NCBI GenBank assembly: GCA_003565555.1
Contig: PXBH01000078.1
Coordinates: 1 to 60,682 of the forward strand
Direction of reading: 5' to 3'
Source: Cryomorphaceae bacterium
GTDB taxonomy: Bacteria; Bacteroidota; Bacteroidia; Flavobacteriales_D; Cryomorphaceae
DNA length: 60,682 nucleotides
Part shown: positions 49,688-58,735 of the stretch, in pieces
How the letters are laid out: every line of letters starts with the position of its first letter
Numbering within the stretch: the first letter of the stretch is position 1
The notes under the pieces: model-generated
Told to the model about the DNA's origin: nothing
The model's input: the letters and a program-made list of their open reading frames with translations, nothing else
The model's database searches: none
Made by a program: the position numbers and the translations under genes

Positions 49688-51705
49688 TGATGAGATTTTC
49701 TACATACGGATTCAAAAGTCTTGTCGGCAAGACATTGCGAAACACTGCGCTGCTCTTGCCGTGCGTGCTTCTCGCGCTCACGACCTCGGCGCAACGCGAT
49801 ATTTTTAAGGCGGAGATATCCGGGGCATTTGCCGTAGTGAACAGCAGCGACTTTGCGCTTCCGGACAATCCTTCCCTTTTTGCCGCCGGCGGAAGGCTTC
49901 AGGTCAATTGGGGCCGCGCATGGCAGGTGGGCATCCACGCAGGCCAATTCAACTTCGGTGAGGCTGCTGATCTCGAGAGGACCTACGCCGGAATCTCCCT
50001 CGCTTACCATTGGGACAACGGGGCTTTGCTGCGAAAACGGGCTCTGATTGCGCCCTACCACCTTTTGGACCTCGGATACTTCGGCTCGGCCGATATTGAA
50101 GGCGGAAACCTGACAGGGGCTGCCGCCGCCGCAGGGATCGAAAACGGAATCAAAATTCGCACGGGCGATCGATTTACCCTGCGCATTGCCCACGCCGTGT
50201 ACCGCGAGCTCGACAGCCGCGGATTTGAAGAAACCTTGGGCAGCAGCGGAATCTCCCTTTGGCGTGTAGGCATCGGATACCACTTCGGTGCCGTGCGCAC
50301 GAAATTTACGGGACCGAGGTTCGACGCTTCGGCGCGCTTTGATCGGTTGCCCGCAGCCGAGACTCATATTCGTCCGGTGCTCTCGGTGGTCCTTCCGGAA
50401 AAAATGCCTGCCCCCCCGGCACTTCCGAAGCCGCAACCTTCCTTTGCCGATACTGCGGCAGCGAAGGAAAAGTCTGTAGCCGAGGTTGAAACTGCCGTGA
50501 GAAGGGATACGGTATTTCTCGTTCGTCGCGACACGGTTTACCTCGACAGTGCCGGCACGCAAAAGTTTGCAGACCGCACACAGGATTCCCTTTTTATCAA
50601 TTTGCGCGACCGCTTGAATTATCTCGAGGGCTTGGCCGCCGGACTTTCCCGTCGCGATACGATCGTTGCCCTGCGCGAGGAAGCAGCCGAGCCTCGAAAA
50701 TGGGAGGGAGGGGCCCCCGAAGCGCCCCGAGAAGAAAAAGAGCAGCGCAAAGCTGACCGCGATGAAGGGACAAAAGCCACGGACACACGGGCCGAGGAGC
50801 AACCGAAGTACACGACTGATCCCGCGATCATCGCCTCGATGGAGCGACAGGAAGAGTTGATCAAAGCCCAAAACCGCATCCTGTCTCAGCTGGCGGGCAA
50901 AAGCAATGAGGTGAACGTGGAAGTGCCCCGAGAACGCCGACGGCCTCAAGTGGCACCGACCGTTGCTGTGCCGGTGGGAGGCGGAGGCGACAGGCAGGAG
51001 GCAGCCCGGATTACCGCCCTTGAAAATGAGGTGCGTGAATTGCGCGCATTGCTGCTTGCAGGCACGCTTCCCGATGCTGCAAAGGACACCCTGCCCGCCT
51101 CGGATACTGCCGCAGCAACCCCGGCCGATACCCTCTCAATTGTGTCGATTGCCGACACCCTCGGTACAGATACAACGGCGGTCTCGGAAACTGCCGCTGA
51201 GAAGCCTGAGTCTGCACGTGCGGAAGGCGTGCGCGAGCGCACCGAGGCGATTCGCACTAGGGCTGATTCTATTGCTGATGTCAATCTGCGCAGAACCAAG
51301 GAGCGGCTCAGAGAAGAAGAACTTGCCGCTGCAGCACGCCGCGATACTTCAGCCGTCTCCGCGACTGAAGCGCCCCCGCCGCTCATGGTAAGCTATCCGG
51401 CAGTATTTAAGTTCGGCTTGAACCGCGATGATGTGGGTGCTGGCTACAACGATCTTTTTGATGCCGTGGCAGCAGATTTGAAAAACCGGCCCGACATGAA
51501 GGTCCGCATCACGGGGTTTACGGACAAAAGCGGGAATCCGTACTACAACAGAAGGCTGTCTGAGCGCAGAGCGCAGCATATCAAGCAAAGGCTTACCGAG
51601 CGCGGTATCGACGCTTCCCGTATCGTAATTCGCGGGCAGGGCGCAGAGGATGCGGAAGAAAAGTGGAATCCCGGAGACAGACGCGTAGAGGTCGAGCTTC
51701 GATAA
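49687..51705 (+). CDS. Large OmpA family protein with long disordered linker
   Basis: A 672-residue envelope protein, with a tandem ATGATG start. Signal peptide (LLLPCVLLALTTSAQ) follows about 15 residues of N-region. Residues about 37-215 look like a small outer-membrane barrel (FGEAADLERTYAGISLAYHW). Residues 220-560 are a linker rich in Ala, Glu, Arg, Thr and Asp, with repeats of RRDTV and ADTL type and a coiled-coil-prone centre. Residues 570-672 are the peptidoglycan-binding OmpA domain (VRITGFTDKSGNPYYNRRLS and RVEVELR). It is co-transcribed with the gene before it. Likely ties the outer membrane to the cell wall. Confidence 0.88.
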   Translation: MMRFSTYGFKSLVGKTLRNTALLLPCVLLALTTSAQRDIFKAEISGAFAVVNSSDFALPDNPSLFAAGGRLQVNWGRAWQVGIHAGQFNFGEAADLERTYAGISLAYHWDNGALLRKRALIAPYHLLDLGYFGSADIEGGNLTGAAAAAGIENGIKIRTGDRFTLRIAHAVYRELDSRGFEETLGSSGISLWRVGIGYHFGAVRTKFTGPRFDASARFDRLPAAETHIRPVLSVVLPEKMPAPPALPKPQPSFADTAAAKEKSVAEVETAVRRDTVFLVRRDTVYLDSAGTQKFADRTQDSLFINLRDRLNYLEGLAAGLSRRDTIVALREEAAEPRKWEGGAPEAPREEKEQRKADRDEGTKATDTRAEEQPKYTTDPAIIASMERQEELIKAQNRILSQLAGKSNEVNVEVPRERRRPQVAPTVAVPVGGGGDRQEAARITALENEVRELRALLLAGTLPDAAKDTLPASDTAAATPADTLSIVSIADTLGTDTTAVSETAAEKPESARAEGVRERTEAIRTRADSIADVNLRRTKERLREEELAAAARRDTSAVSATEAPPPLMVSYPAVFKFGLNRDDVGAGYNDLFDAVAADLKNRPDMKVRITGFTDKSGNPYYNRRLSERRAQHIKQRLTERGIDASRIVIRGQGAEDAEEKWNPGDRRVEVELR

Positions 51706-51744
51706 GGGAGCCGGTCAGCGTATCCGTGCCGAACGCGAACCCCA

Positions 51745-52380
51745 TCAGGCGTCCTCAGGAACATAAGACAGACTCCTGAAAATACGGTTTACTTTGGAAG
51801 AGCTTTTCTTGTCTTTTCCCGGCGCTACAGCCACCAAGATAAGCGCATAGCGCGTGTCAGGGTCGAAATGGCAAAAACCGCGCACCTCTGCAGGCGAATC
51901 GTTGTAAGTAAAAGTCCCAAAGCAATTTACCGCATTCTTCAGTCCCGGAACCTTGCCGAAGTCAAGCCGCTCCGTTTGTCCGCCCAAGTGGTTGACCAGA
52001 TTTGCAACAGCTCCGCTCAATCCGCTTTTCGTATCGTACTGAGCGCCGATCATTTCTATGGCACTGAAGTTTACTGCAATTGCCCTGTCGGAAAAAGTAT
52101 AGGCATGCACCTCCCTCGCGTGGAGTTCCATGCCTTTCGGCAAATTGATGTCTTGGCGTACAAGCTTGCCGGGGGTCTCAAAGTTCAGACCGAAAAGGCT
52201 ATTGCTGAGCCAGCCGTTATTCTCCACTTCCCGTACAGCCGTTTTTTCCTCAGCCATACGCGGTTCAGAAGATTTGACCTCATCCGGCCCATGGTCCTTG
52301 CACCCGGTCAGGGAGCCGGTGAGAAATATCAGCAGTAAAAACAGAGGCGTGGGGCGAATAATATCTGTGATTTGCGGCAT
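51745..52380 (-). CDS. Hypothetical lipoprotein
   Basis: A 211-residue lipoprotein with signal MPQITDIIRPTPLFLLLIFL and lipobox LTGC (Cys27). The mature part begins with a charged spacer (DHGPDEVKSSEPRMAEEKT) and then holds a compact domain with GLNFETPGKLVRQDINLP and FDPDTRYALILVAVAPGKDK, reminiscent of short beta-rich stress or binding domains. No family recognised. It converges on the OmpA-family gene, with 39 nt between the stop codons. Confidence 0.65.
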   Translation of the reverse strand: MPQITDIIRPTPLFLLLIFLTGSLTGCKDHGPDEVKSSEPRMAEEKTAVREVENNGWLSNSLFGLNFETPGKLVRQDINLPKGMELHAREVHAYTFSDRAIAVNFSAIEMIGAQYDTKSGLSGAVANLVNHLGGQTERLDFGKVPGLKNAVNCFGTFTYNDSPAEVRGFCHFDPDTRYALILVAVAPGKDKKSSSKVNRIFRSLSYVPEDA

Positions 52381-52599
52381 GGAAAAGTGATCAGTGACGC
52401 GAAGTTAAGCATTCCGAACGGCTCCGTTTATCACGAAACAGATCCGATACGGACGGTGCACGGTGTAATTTAACGGAAACTTAATCCGGAAATTTATCCT
52501 TTAAAACCAGTGGTTTAAGCCTGGTTTTCGGCCATCGGGGACCTACGGATATTTTCGCGAACGCTGCTGAATTCCGTACTATTGCAAAAAAAATTCGCC

Positions 52600-53535
52600 A
52601 TGAAGCATTTCTCCTTTGCTGTTTTGTTCACCTTCTTCGGCTGCGCTCTGTCAGCACAGTCTGATCCGGAGCCTTTTGATCTCTCATCAGGTACATATGT
52701 TTTGAACAATTGGCCCGCAGCGGCTCCCGCCGGCTCCTATCCGGCCAATATGGTTTTTCAGGTCTATGACAATCTGGACAATAACCCGGGTGAGGATGCT
52801 GAAATCATTGGCGACTGGCTATGCCGATACGACATCGAATCGCGCTCCCGCATACTTGGAGAGGGGCCGAACGGTTTCTCTTTTATCAATACGGGGAATA
52901 CCCAAGATGACCAAGAGCGTTGCGGCGGCGAGCCGCTCGACGTAGGGGGCTATGTCGGGGCCGCACTGCTTGCACTCAACACCACGGGAGTGGAAGATGT
53001 GTCCGGCTCTTACCTGGCCACCAAACTAACGCTCGGAAGCGGCCTTCCTCCGAGGGAGTACGTGATTCGCCTTGAGTACCGCACCGGAACAGAAGGAGCC
53101 TTTACACCCGTGGAGGGCACGGAGCTGTCTTCCGATGATTACTCCGTAGATGATCCGCAGCTTATCAATTTCACCCTCCCCGCCGATGCTTCGAACCAGA
53201 ACGTCGTTCAAATTCGATGGAGGTACTTTCAGCGCGAAGAAAATGACGGCGGCCAACGTCCGCAGTGGCGCGTAGGGGCGATCAATGTAAGCGGCCTCTT
53301 CACAAGTGTAGTGACCGGAAACCGAGAAGATAAGGGCCTCGGTGTATTTCCGAATCCTTCGGCCGACGGCAACTTTACCTTAAACCGCCGAATCAACGGA
53401 AGCATCTTTGACATGACGGGAAAAATGATCGATCAGGTTTCCAATGCCGACCGAATTTCTTTGGTGCAGTATGCTAAAGGCATCTACCTGTTGAAGACAG
53501 AAGAAGGCACCGTGATTAAGCTCGTGAAGAACTGA
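52600..53535 (+). CDS. Secreted protein with T9SS type A sorting domain
   Basis: A 311-residue secreted protein: signal peptide MKHFSFAVLFTFFGCALSAQ, a beta-rich passenger of about 200 residues with DNLDNNPGEDAEIIGDWL and a C-terminal sorting domain (about 245-311, LGVFPNPSADGNFTLNRR and GIYLLKTEEGT). The passenger ends with two predicted strands near QVVQIRWRYFQ. The function of the passenger is unknown. An upstream in-frame TTG at 52582 is not preferred because the ATG gives a better signal peptide. Followed by a strong terminator. Confidence 0.82.
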   Translation: MKHFSFAVLFTFFGCALSAQSDPEPFDLSSGTYVLNNWPAAAPAGSYPANMVFQVYDNLDNNPGEDAEIIGDWLCRYDIESRSRILGEGPNGFSFINTGNTQDDQERCGGEPLDVGGYVGAALLALNTTGVEDVSGSYLATKLTLGSGLPPREYVIRLEYRTGTEGAFTPVEGTELSSDDYSVDDPQLINFTLPADASNQNVVQIRWRYFQREENDGGQRPQWRVGAINVSGLFTSVVTGNREDKGLGVFPNPSADGNFTLNRRINGSIFDMTGKMIDQVSNADRISLVQYAKGIYLLKTEEGTVIKLVKN

Positions 53536-53561
53536 TTGCCTGATTGTTTTTATAATCTTGG

Positions 53562-53592
53562 AAACGGAGCTCCGAAAGGGCTCCGTTTTTTT
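53562..53592 (+). terminator. Terminator of the T9SS cargo gene
   Basis: A 9-bp stem aaacggagc with gctccgttt around a 9-nt loop, followed by a run of seven T. It lies in front of the next gene, which supports the start of that gene at 53617 and not earlier. Confidence 0.85.
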
Positions 53593-53616
53593 CGGGTTTT
53601 GTTTTTCTTTACAGTC

Positions 53617-55164
53617 ATGACTTCCGCCCTGTCGGTTCTGCTTCGCCGTATTGTCCCGCTGACCCTCGCGGTTTTTTGCCTTTTGATGGTCCCGCACCCG
53701 GCGCGGGCACAAGAGATTTTTCGGCAGGATAAGGTGGTGGGTACGGACCTGCGCAGAGGTAAAGACCTGCGCGCTGATGTTTTGACTTTTCCCGCAAAGG
53801 CAGGAAACACCTACTATGACCGCACCAACGAACTGCTGCTTGTGATGAGTGCCTTCGATGAGCGTGAGCGGTATACCGCTTGGACCAAAGGAGAGCTGTG
53901 GGTGTACGATCTGGCAACCTCTGAACTTTTGCGGCGGCAAAAGGTGCGTTATGCTGACAACGCAGTTTACCACGCCGACGGAATTTTTGTGGAAAATCCC
54001 GGTACACGGGCCATCGGATATGATCCGCGAACCGGAAAAAAACGCTGGAAGGTCAAGGCTGATATCTATTTCACAGATGCGCAGAACAAGATGGCCGTGG
54101 GATACGAGACCCTCGCAAATCGCTATGATTCTGATGTGCTCATCGGCACCGATATGGAGACGGGAGCCGTGGTCTGGGAGCGCACCATTTCAAAATTTTC
54201 AGGTTGGAATGACCTCTATCAGCTCAACGATTCCGTGTACTTCATTTTGGCATCAGGCCTCCACACCCTGAACGTAAGAGACGGGTCCGGTTGGAGTTGG
54301 TATACCCAAACTGCAGAATACCGCCGCGGAGCCAAGGGCATGGGCCTCGGTGCGGGCCTAGGTATGTTTAAGGGGAGCATGGTCAGCAATTTGGAGTACG
54401 ATTCAACACATGTTTACTTCGCTTCCAAGGAGAAAATTGCAAAAATTGATGTGGAGACGGGAAGGCCTGCCTGGGTTTCGGAATACCCCGATGCGCAGGT
54501 GGGGAGCTCTGTGATTTTTCTCTCTGAAGGCACCTTGTTTATGGTCAACAGAGGAATGGCCTCAAGCCGATTCGGGTTGGTGCACCACGGAGCGCCCTTT
54601 CTGGCGGCGTACAGCCGGGATACCGGCCACCCCCGCTTTCTTGTGAGTACGGCAGACAGCACTGCTCCTGTGCTCAGCTACGAAGCCCTCGATGAGGATA
54701 TTTTGCTCCTCAACCGGGAAACTGTGGAGTGCTATGAAGCCGCCACGGGCGCGCGACGGTTTACGGAGGATTATGCCGAGAATGACATCGGTAGTCCCAT
54801 CCGATTTCTGAACCGAAATGATACCTACACCAAAACACCTGACGGCAGATATCTGCCCTTGGCGGAGGTGACGCCGGGTACTGCCTTTGCCCTCTTTGAC
54901 TACGGAACGATACCCGCGATCAACAGTGATCTCACCGTGGGCTACACTATGGGGCTCGATCAGATTTGGCTCAAGTTTGCGGAGCGCGACGGCTTGAACT
55001 TTCTTTCCGACGGAGAGCGCACCATGGTGGCAGATGCCGCTACGGGAGAACTGCGTGCGGAATTGCTCGCCCCTGAAGACGGAGAGTTTTTCGGGGATGC
55101 CTTGGTATATACCGTGGAAAACCAGATTTACATCCTCGATTTGAGCGACTTATTCCGCCCCTGA
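53617..55164 (+). CDS. PQQ-like beta-propeller repeat protein
   Basis: A 515-residue exported protein. The signal peptide is SVLLRRIVPLTLAVFCLLMV, cut after ARAQ near residue 31. The rest is a series of PQQ-like repeats: LLVMSAFDERERYTAWTKGE, WKVKADIYFTDAQN and RTISKFSGWNDL with repeated GTDMETG- and DVETG-type turns (for example IDVETGRPAWVSEYPD). It lacks the dehydrogenase catalytic region, so it looks structural or scaffold-like, such as BamB-type propellers, though the identity is uncertain. It overlaps the convergent flavoprotein gene by 15 bp. Confidence 0.8.
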   Translation: MTSALSVLLRRIVPLTLAVFCLLMVPHPARAQEIFRQDKVVGTDLRRGKDLRADVLTFPAKAGNTYYDRTNELLLVMSAFDERERYTAWTKGELWVYDLATSELLRRQKVRYADNAVYHADGIFVENPGTRAIGYDPRTGKKRWKVKADIYFTDAQNKMAVGYETLANRYDSDVLIGTDMETGAVVWERTISKFSGWNDLYQLNDSVYFILASGLHTLNVRDGSGWSWYTQTAEYRRGAKGMGLGAGLGMFKGSMVSNLEYDSTHVYFASKEKIAKIDVETGRPAWVSEYPDAQVGSSVIFLSEGTLFMVNRGMASSRFGLVHHGAPFLAAYSRDTGHPRFLVSTADSTAPVLSYEALDEDILLLNRETVECYEAATGARRFTEDYAENDIGSPIRFLNRNDTYTKTPDGRYLPLAEVTPGTAFALFDYGTIPAINSDLTVGYTMGLDQIWLKFAERDGLNFLSDGERTMVADAATGELRAELLAPEDGEFFGDALVYTVENQIYILDLSDLFRP

Positions 55165-56403
55165 TGCCGCCTCGGTTAATGCGGCTGCGGCATGGCTGCC
55201 CGCCAAAAACCCGCTCGTCCAGGCATGCTGAAAATTGAAGCCGCCGGTGAGGCCGTCTACATTCAGAAACTCGCCGGCAAAATACAAGCCCGGGATTTTT
55301 CGGCTTTCAAAACTGCCCGTTTCCACCTCGTTCAAGTCTGCCCCGCCGCAGGTGACAAACTCCTCCTTGAAGGCATTCTTGCCCGCTACATCATAGGGGC
55401 AGCGTACGAGCATTTCCGTCAGTCGGTTTGCACACTTGGCGGGCAGGTCGCCCGTACGCGTTTCGGGAGCGATACCCGCCTTGGTACAGAGGCGTTCCCA
55501 AAGTCGTGCGGGAAGGTCAAATCCCGGATTCGAGACGGTTTTTTTTCGCGGATGCTGCTCGCGCATCGCCGCGAGGTATGCACGCGCGCCTTCCTCTCCG
55601 CATCCCGTCCAGTCGATAAGTATGGGAAATCGATACTTGCGCGCATGCAGCTCGAGTGCGGCCAGAGCAGAAAGCTTGATAACAGCAGGAGCGCTGAAGC
55701 CGCGGTGGGTGATGAGCAGAGGACCGCTCGATTTGTACCCGCTTCCGGGTATTTGAACCGAAGCGTTCGGCGAAGCAATTCCCGCGAGGTCGGTGAGGTC
55801 AAAATCGGGAACGTTAAAGGTGAAAAGCGAAGGCACGGGAGGTATGATGCGAATGCCGAGGTCGCGAATGAATCCGTAGGCTTCATTTTTCGGTGAGCCG
55901 CCCGCGCAAACAATGAGCTTGCGACAAGAGAGGTGCGCTCCGTCGGTTGTTTCTACGTGAAATATACCTTCCTCATCCCGCTGCACGGAAGTGACTTCTG
56001 CCCGCAGCCTGATTTCTGTATTGCAAGCCCGGGCCGCGCGCATGAGGCAGTCGATCACGGTCTCCGAGCTGTCTGTCACGGGAAATACGCGTCCGTCGGC
56101 TTCTGTTTTCAACTTCACTCCGCGCGATTCGAACCAAAGTCGCGTGTCCTGTGTGCCGAAGCGCTCAAAGGCCTTTTTGAGTTTTTTTCCGCCGCGTGGA
56201 TAGTGCTTTACCAATTGTGAGGGGTAGTCGCAATCGTGGGTAACATTGCAGCGCCCGCCGCCGCTGATGCGGACCTTGGCGAGCAGTTTTGCGGACTTTT
56301 CCAATATGACGGTTCGGAACCGGCCGCCCTGAGCGGCGTGAACGGCTGCGAAAAAACCTGCGGCCCCGCCGCCGATCACCGCAGTATCCCAATCGGTTTT
56401 CAC
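55150..56403 (-). CDS. FAD-dependent oxidoreductase, BaiN/HI0933 family
   Basis: A 417-residue flavoprotein of the HI0933/BaiN group. The N-terminus has the FAD-binding VIGGGAAGFFAAVHAAQ motif, followed by GGGRCNVTHD, the family signature region. The C-terminal TGGFNFQHAWTSGFLAG closes the Rossmann half. BaiN was reported to act on bile-acid intermediates, but most relatives have no known substrate. Its ATG lies inside the end of the tktC gene (4-bp ATGA overlap), so it is the last gene of the transketolase operon. Functional connection to the pentose phosphate pathway is not obvious. Confidence 0.9.
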   Translation of the reverse strand: MKTDWDTAVIGGGAAGFFAAVHAAQGGRFRTVILEKSAKLLAKVRISGGGRCNVTHDCDYPSQLVKHYPRGGKKLKKAFERFGTQDTRLWFESRGVKLKTEADGRVFPVTDSSETVIDCLMRAARACNTEIRLRAEVTSVQRDEEGIFHVETTDGAHLSCRKLIVCAGGSPKNEAYGFIRDLGIRIIPPVPSLFTFNVPDFDLTDLAGIASPNASVQIPGSGYKSSGPLLITHRGFSAPAVIKLSALAALELHARKYRFPILIDWTGCGEEGARAYLAAMREQHPRKKTVSNPGFDLPARLWERLCTKAGIAPETRTGDLPAKCANRLTEMLVRCPYDVAGKNAFKEEFVTCGGADLNEVETGSFESRKIPGLYFAGEFLNVDGLTGGFNFQHAWTSGFLAGSHAAAALTEAASGAE

Positions 56404-57353
56404 TTCCGCTTGAGCACGCGTCTTACTGCCGCGATGACATCGGCCGTATCAATGCCGTATTTCGTCATCAGTTCTTCCGGGGTTCCGCTTTCGCCGAAGG
56501 AGTCGTTTACAGCTACATATTCAATCGGGAGGGGGAGGCGGCGCGCAAGGACCTGTGCTATGCTGTCGCCGAGGCCGCCGTTGCGCTGATGCTCTTCGGC
56601 GGTGACTACGCATTTTGTTTTGCCGGCTGAGGCAAGTACGGCTTCCTCATCCAGGGGCTTGATGGTGTGGATATTGATGATTTCTGTGCTGATGCCTTCC
56701 TCTGCCAGTTTTACGCCGGCTTCCACGGCTTTCCACACGAGGTGGCCCGTTGCAAAGACGGTGACGTCCGTTCCTTCGCTCACCGTCCATGCCTTGCCGA
56801 TTTCAAATTTTTGGTCGGCCGGGGTGAAGTTCGGCACTTTGGGTCGACCGAAGCGGAGGTAAACCGGGCCTTCATGCTCGGCGATGGCAAGGGTAGCGGC
56901 TTTTGTTTGGTTGTAATCACAGGGATTGATCACCGTCATGTGGGGCAGCATTTTCATCATGCCGATGTCTTCGAGAATTTGATGCGTGGCCCCGTCTTCT
57001 CCCAAGGTGAGTCCGGCGTGTGAAGCGCAAATCTTTACGTTTTTTCCCGAATAGGCCACCGACTGTCGGATCTGATCGTAGACCCGTCCCGTGGAGAAAT
57101 TGGCGAAGGTGCCCGTGTAAGGAATTTTTCCGCCGATGGTCATTCCCGCCGCCAAACCGATCATATTGGCCTCGGCAATCCCCGTTTGGAAAAACCTTTC
57201 CGGAAAGGCATCCTCAAAGGCATTCATCTTCAAGGATCCCGTCAGGTCCGCACAGAGGGCCACAACATCGGGATTTTGCTTTCCCAGCTCGAGCAGGCCG
57301 TCGCCGAACCCGCTGCGGGTGTCTTTTACATTTTGGATTTCGTAGGTTTTCAT
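56400..57353 (-). CDS. Transketolase, C-terminal subunit
   Basis: A 317-residue protein that provides the second half of transketolase, moving two-carbon units between sugar phosphates with thiamine diphosphate. The pyrimidine-binding part shows GIAEANMIGLAAGMTIGG with the conserved catalytic Glu (in AEAN), and the C-terminal domain begins at about 190. Split transketolase genes are known in Bacteroidota. The two halves are usually adjacent, but here a vWA protein of 456 residues stands between them (gaps of 7 and 4 nt). It overlaps the BaiN-like gene by 4 bp. Confidence 0.92.
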   Translation of the reverse strand: MKTYEIQNVKDTRSGFGDGLLELGKQNPDVVALCADLTGSLKMNAFEDAFPERFFQTGIAEANMIGLAAGMTIGGKIPYTGTFANFSTGRVYDQIRQSVAYSGKNVKICASHAGLTLGEDGATHQILEDIGMMKMLPHMTVINPCDYNQTKAATLAIAEHEGPVYLRFGRPKVPNFTPADQKFEIGKAWTVSEGTDVTVFATGHLVWKAVEAGVKLAEEGISTEIINIHTIKPLDEEAVLASAGKTKCVVTAEEHQRNGGLGDSIAQVLARRLPLPIEYVAVNDSFGESGTPEELMTKYGIDTADVIAAVRRVLKRK

Positions 57354-57360
57354 GCCTTTT

Positions 57361-58731
57361 TCAGAGTTTCTGATTGGTGGATGCGCCGGAGCTCACGGAA
57401 AATTCGCGCTCGAGGCAGTAAATGACTTCTTTGCTGTTTTTAGACCGAAAGGTGACTTTGTAATCTCCGGGCTGCAGGCTGTACTGCTGATTGATTTCCT
57501 TGTTGAGGTTTACCACGTGCCGCAGTGCACTGCCCTCGATCTTGGCGATGCTCCCGAAACCCGAAGTGGTGAGGCTGAGGTTGAGCACCCCCGGCTCGGG
57601 AATGGTTACGGTGGTGGTCTTGTTTTGGGTCACCTCTACGCTGTCGATGTAGGTGCGCGGCAGGGTGAGGATTTCGAGGTCGTAAAGACCGGTGAGAATT
57701 TTCTCAGGCTTGTTAACCTGCTGTACGTGGAGGGTTTTGTCTTCGTTTCGCTTCCGCAAAATATATTGAACATCACCGCCCTGCCTTCCCGGGATTTTTA
57801 CTTCCAGCGTGCCCTGTCCGGCATCTGCGGCAATGATGTTGTGCCTTCCGGGCTCGAGCTTTACGCCGTGCTTTACCACCTGCGGTATGGTATGCACTTC
57901 CATGCGGTAGGTCAGCACGGGGTCAAGGCTGATTGTGTCGGGATTGCCGCGGTGGTTCATGGTGTGCACGAATCCGTAGCTCAAACTTTCAGAGAACTCG
58001 TCAAAAAAGTTCACCGTAACGTTCGTCTCCAGCGGTTTTTCGAAGTCGTCCAGCAGGTTCACCTGTGCGGTGGTGTTGTTCAGGGCTTGGGTGATGACGA
58101 TGTCGAGGATGTTTCTGAAACTGTCTTCATTGGTGGCGTCAAAATAATTGCCCACACAGTGAAAAGTCTGTTTAAAATCTTCATCGAGGCCCACACCGAT
58201 TACAAAAGGCTTGAGCACGATCCCTTTGCGCTGCAGCGCCTGTGATACCGCACAGGGATCACCGTCGCAGGCTTCTATGCCGTCTGTGATGAGGATGATG
58301 ATATTGCGGCAATTGTCACAGGGCGGAAAGTCATCAGCGGCTTTTTCCAGACTGCGTGCGATGGGCGTGGTACCTTGCGGGGTGATCTTGCTGATGGTTT
58401 TTTGGATCAGCCCCACATTGTTGTCCCGAAAGGATACCTCCAGACGTGTGTCGTCGCAGTCTTGTTTTCCTTTGATAATGGGCACCTGATGGCCGTACAC
58501 GCGAAGGGCAAGTTGAAGGTTCGGCGCGTCGCGGAGTTCTTCGAGGGATTCGTTGAGCAGACGCTGTGCGATGTTGATTCGGGTATCGCTTTGCCAGCGC
58601 GCATTCATGCTGTTACTCGCATCGAATACAAAAAGGATCCGCGTGAGCGGTTTGTCGCCGTTTTGCCCCTGCGCAGTGGTTGTCTGCAGCATAGCGCCGA
58701 AAAATAAAAATACCGCTAAGGCGAATCTCAT
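57361..58731 (-). CDS. von Willebrand factor A domain protein, exported, between transketolase halves
   Basis: A 456-residue exported protein. Signal peptide MRFALAVFLFFGAMLQTTTAQ, then a vWA domain (about 30-220) with the MIDAS motif DASNS in FVFDASNSMNARW, the GTTPIARSLEKA threonine region and IILITDGIEACDGDPC. The C-terminal 200 residues are beta-rich, with NKTTTVTIPEPGVLNLSLTT, and resemble carboxypeptidase-regulatory or adhesin-like modules. It ends at a charged LEREFSVSSGAST tail. Its start lies 4 nt after the upstream transketolase half and its stop 7 nt before the other, so it is part of the operon. Function unknown. Confidence 0.85.
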   Translation of the reverse strand: MRFALAVFLFFGAMLQTTTAQGQNGDKPLTRILFVFDASNSMNARWQSDTRINIAQRLLNESLEELRDAPNLQLALRVYGHQVPIIKGKQDCDDTRLEVSFRDNNVGLIQKTISKITPQGTTPIARSLEKAADDFPPCDNCRNIIILITDGIEACDGDPCAVSQALQRKGIVLKPFVIGVGLDEDFKQTFHCVGNYFDATNEDSFRNILDIVITQALNNTTAQVNLLDDFEKPLETNVTVNFFDEFSESLSYGFVHTMNHRGNPDTISLDPVLTYRMEVHTIPQVVKHGVKLEPGRHNIIAADAGQGTLEVKIPGRQGGDVQYILRKRNEDKTLHVQQVNKPEKILTGLYDLEILTLPRTYIDSVEVTQNKTTTVTIPEPGVLNLSLTTSGFGSIAKIEGSALRHVVNLNKEINQQYSLQPGDYKVTFRSKNSKEVIYCLEREFSVSSGASTNQKL

Positions 58732-58735
58732 GGTG

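Noticed and set aside
49564-50949. A 461-codon antisense frame opposite the OmpA-family gene
   Set aside because: No family motifs, and the sense strand encodes a normal barrel, linker and OmpA domain.
53536-53616. Extended N-terminus of the propeller gene
   Set aside because: The extension contains the terminator hairpin of the preceding gene, and the ATG at 53617 has a proper signal peptide.
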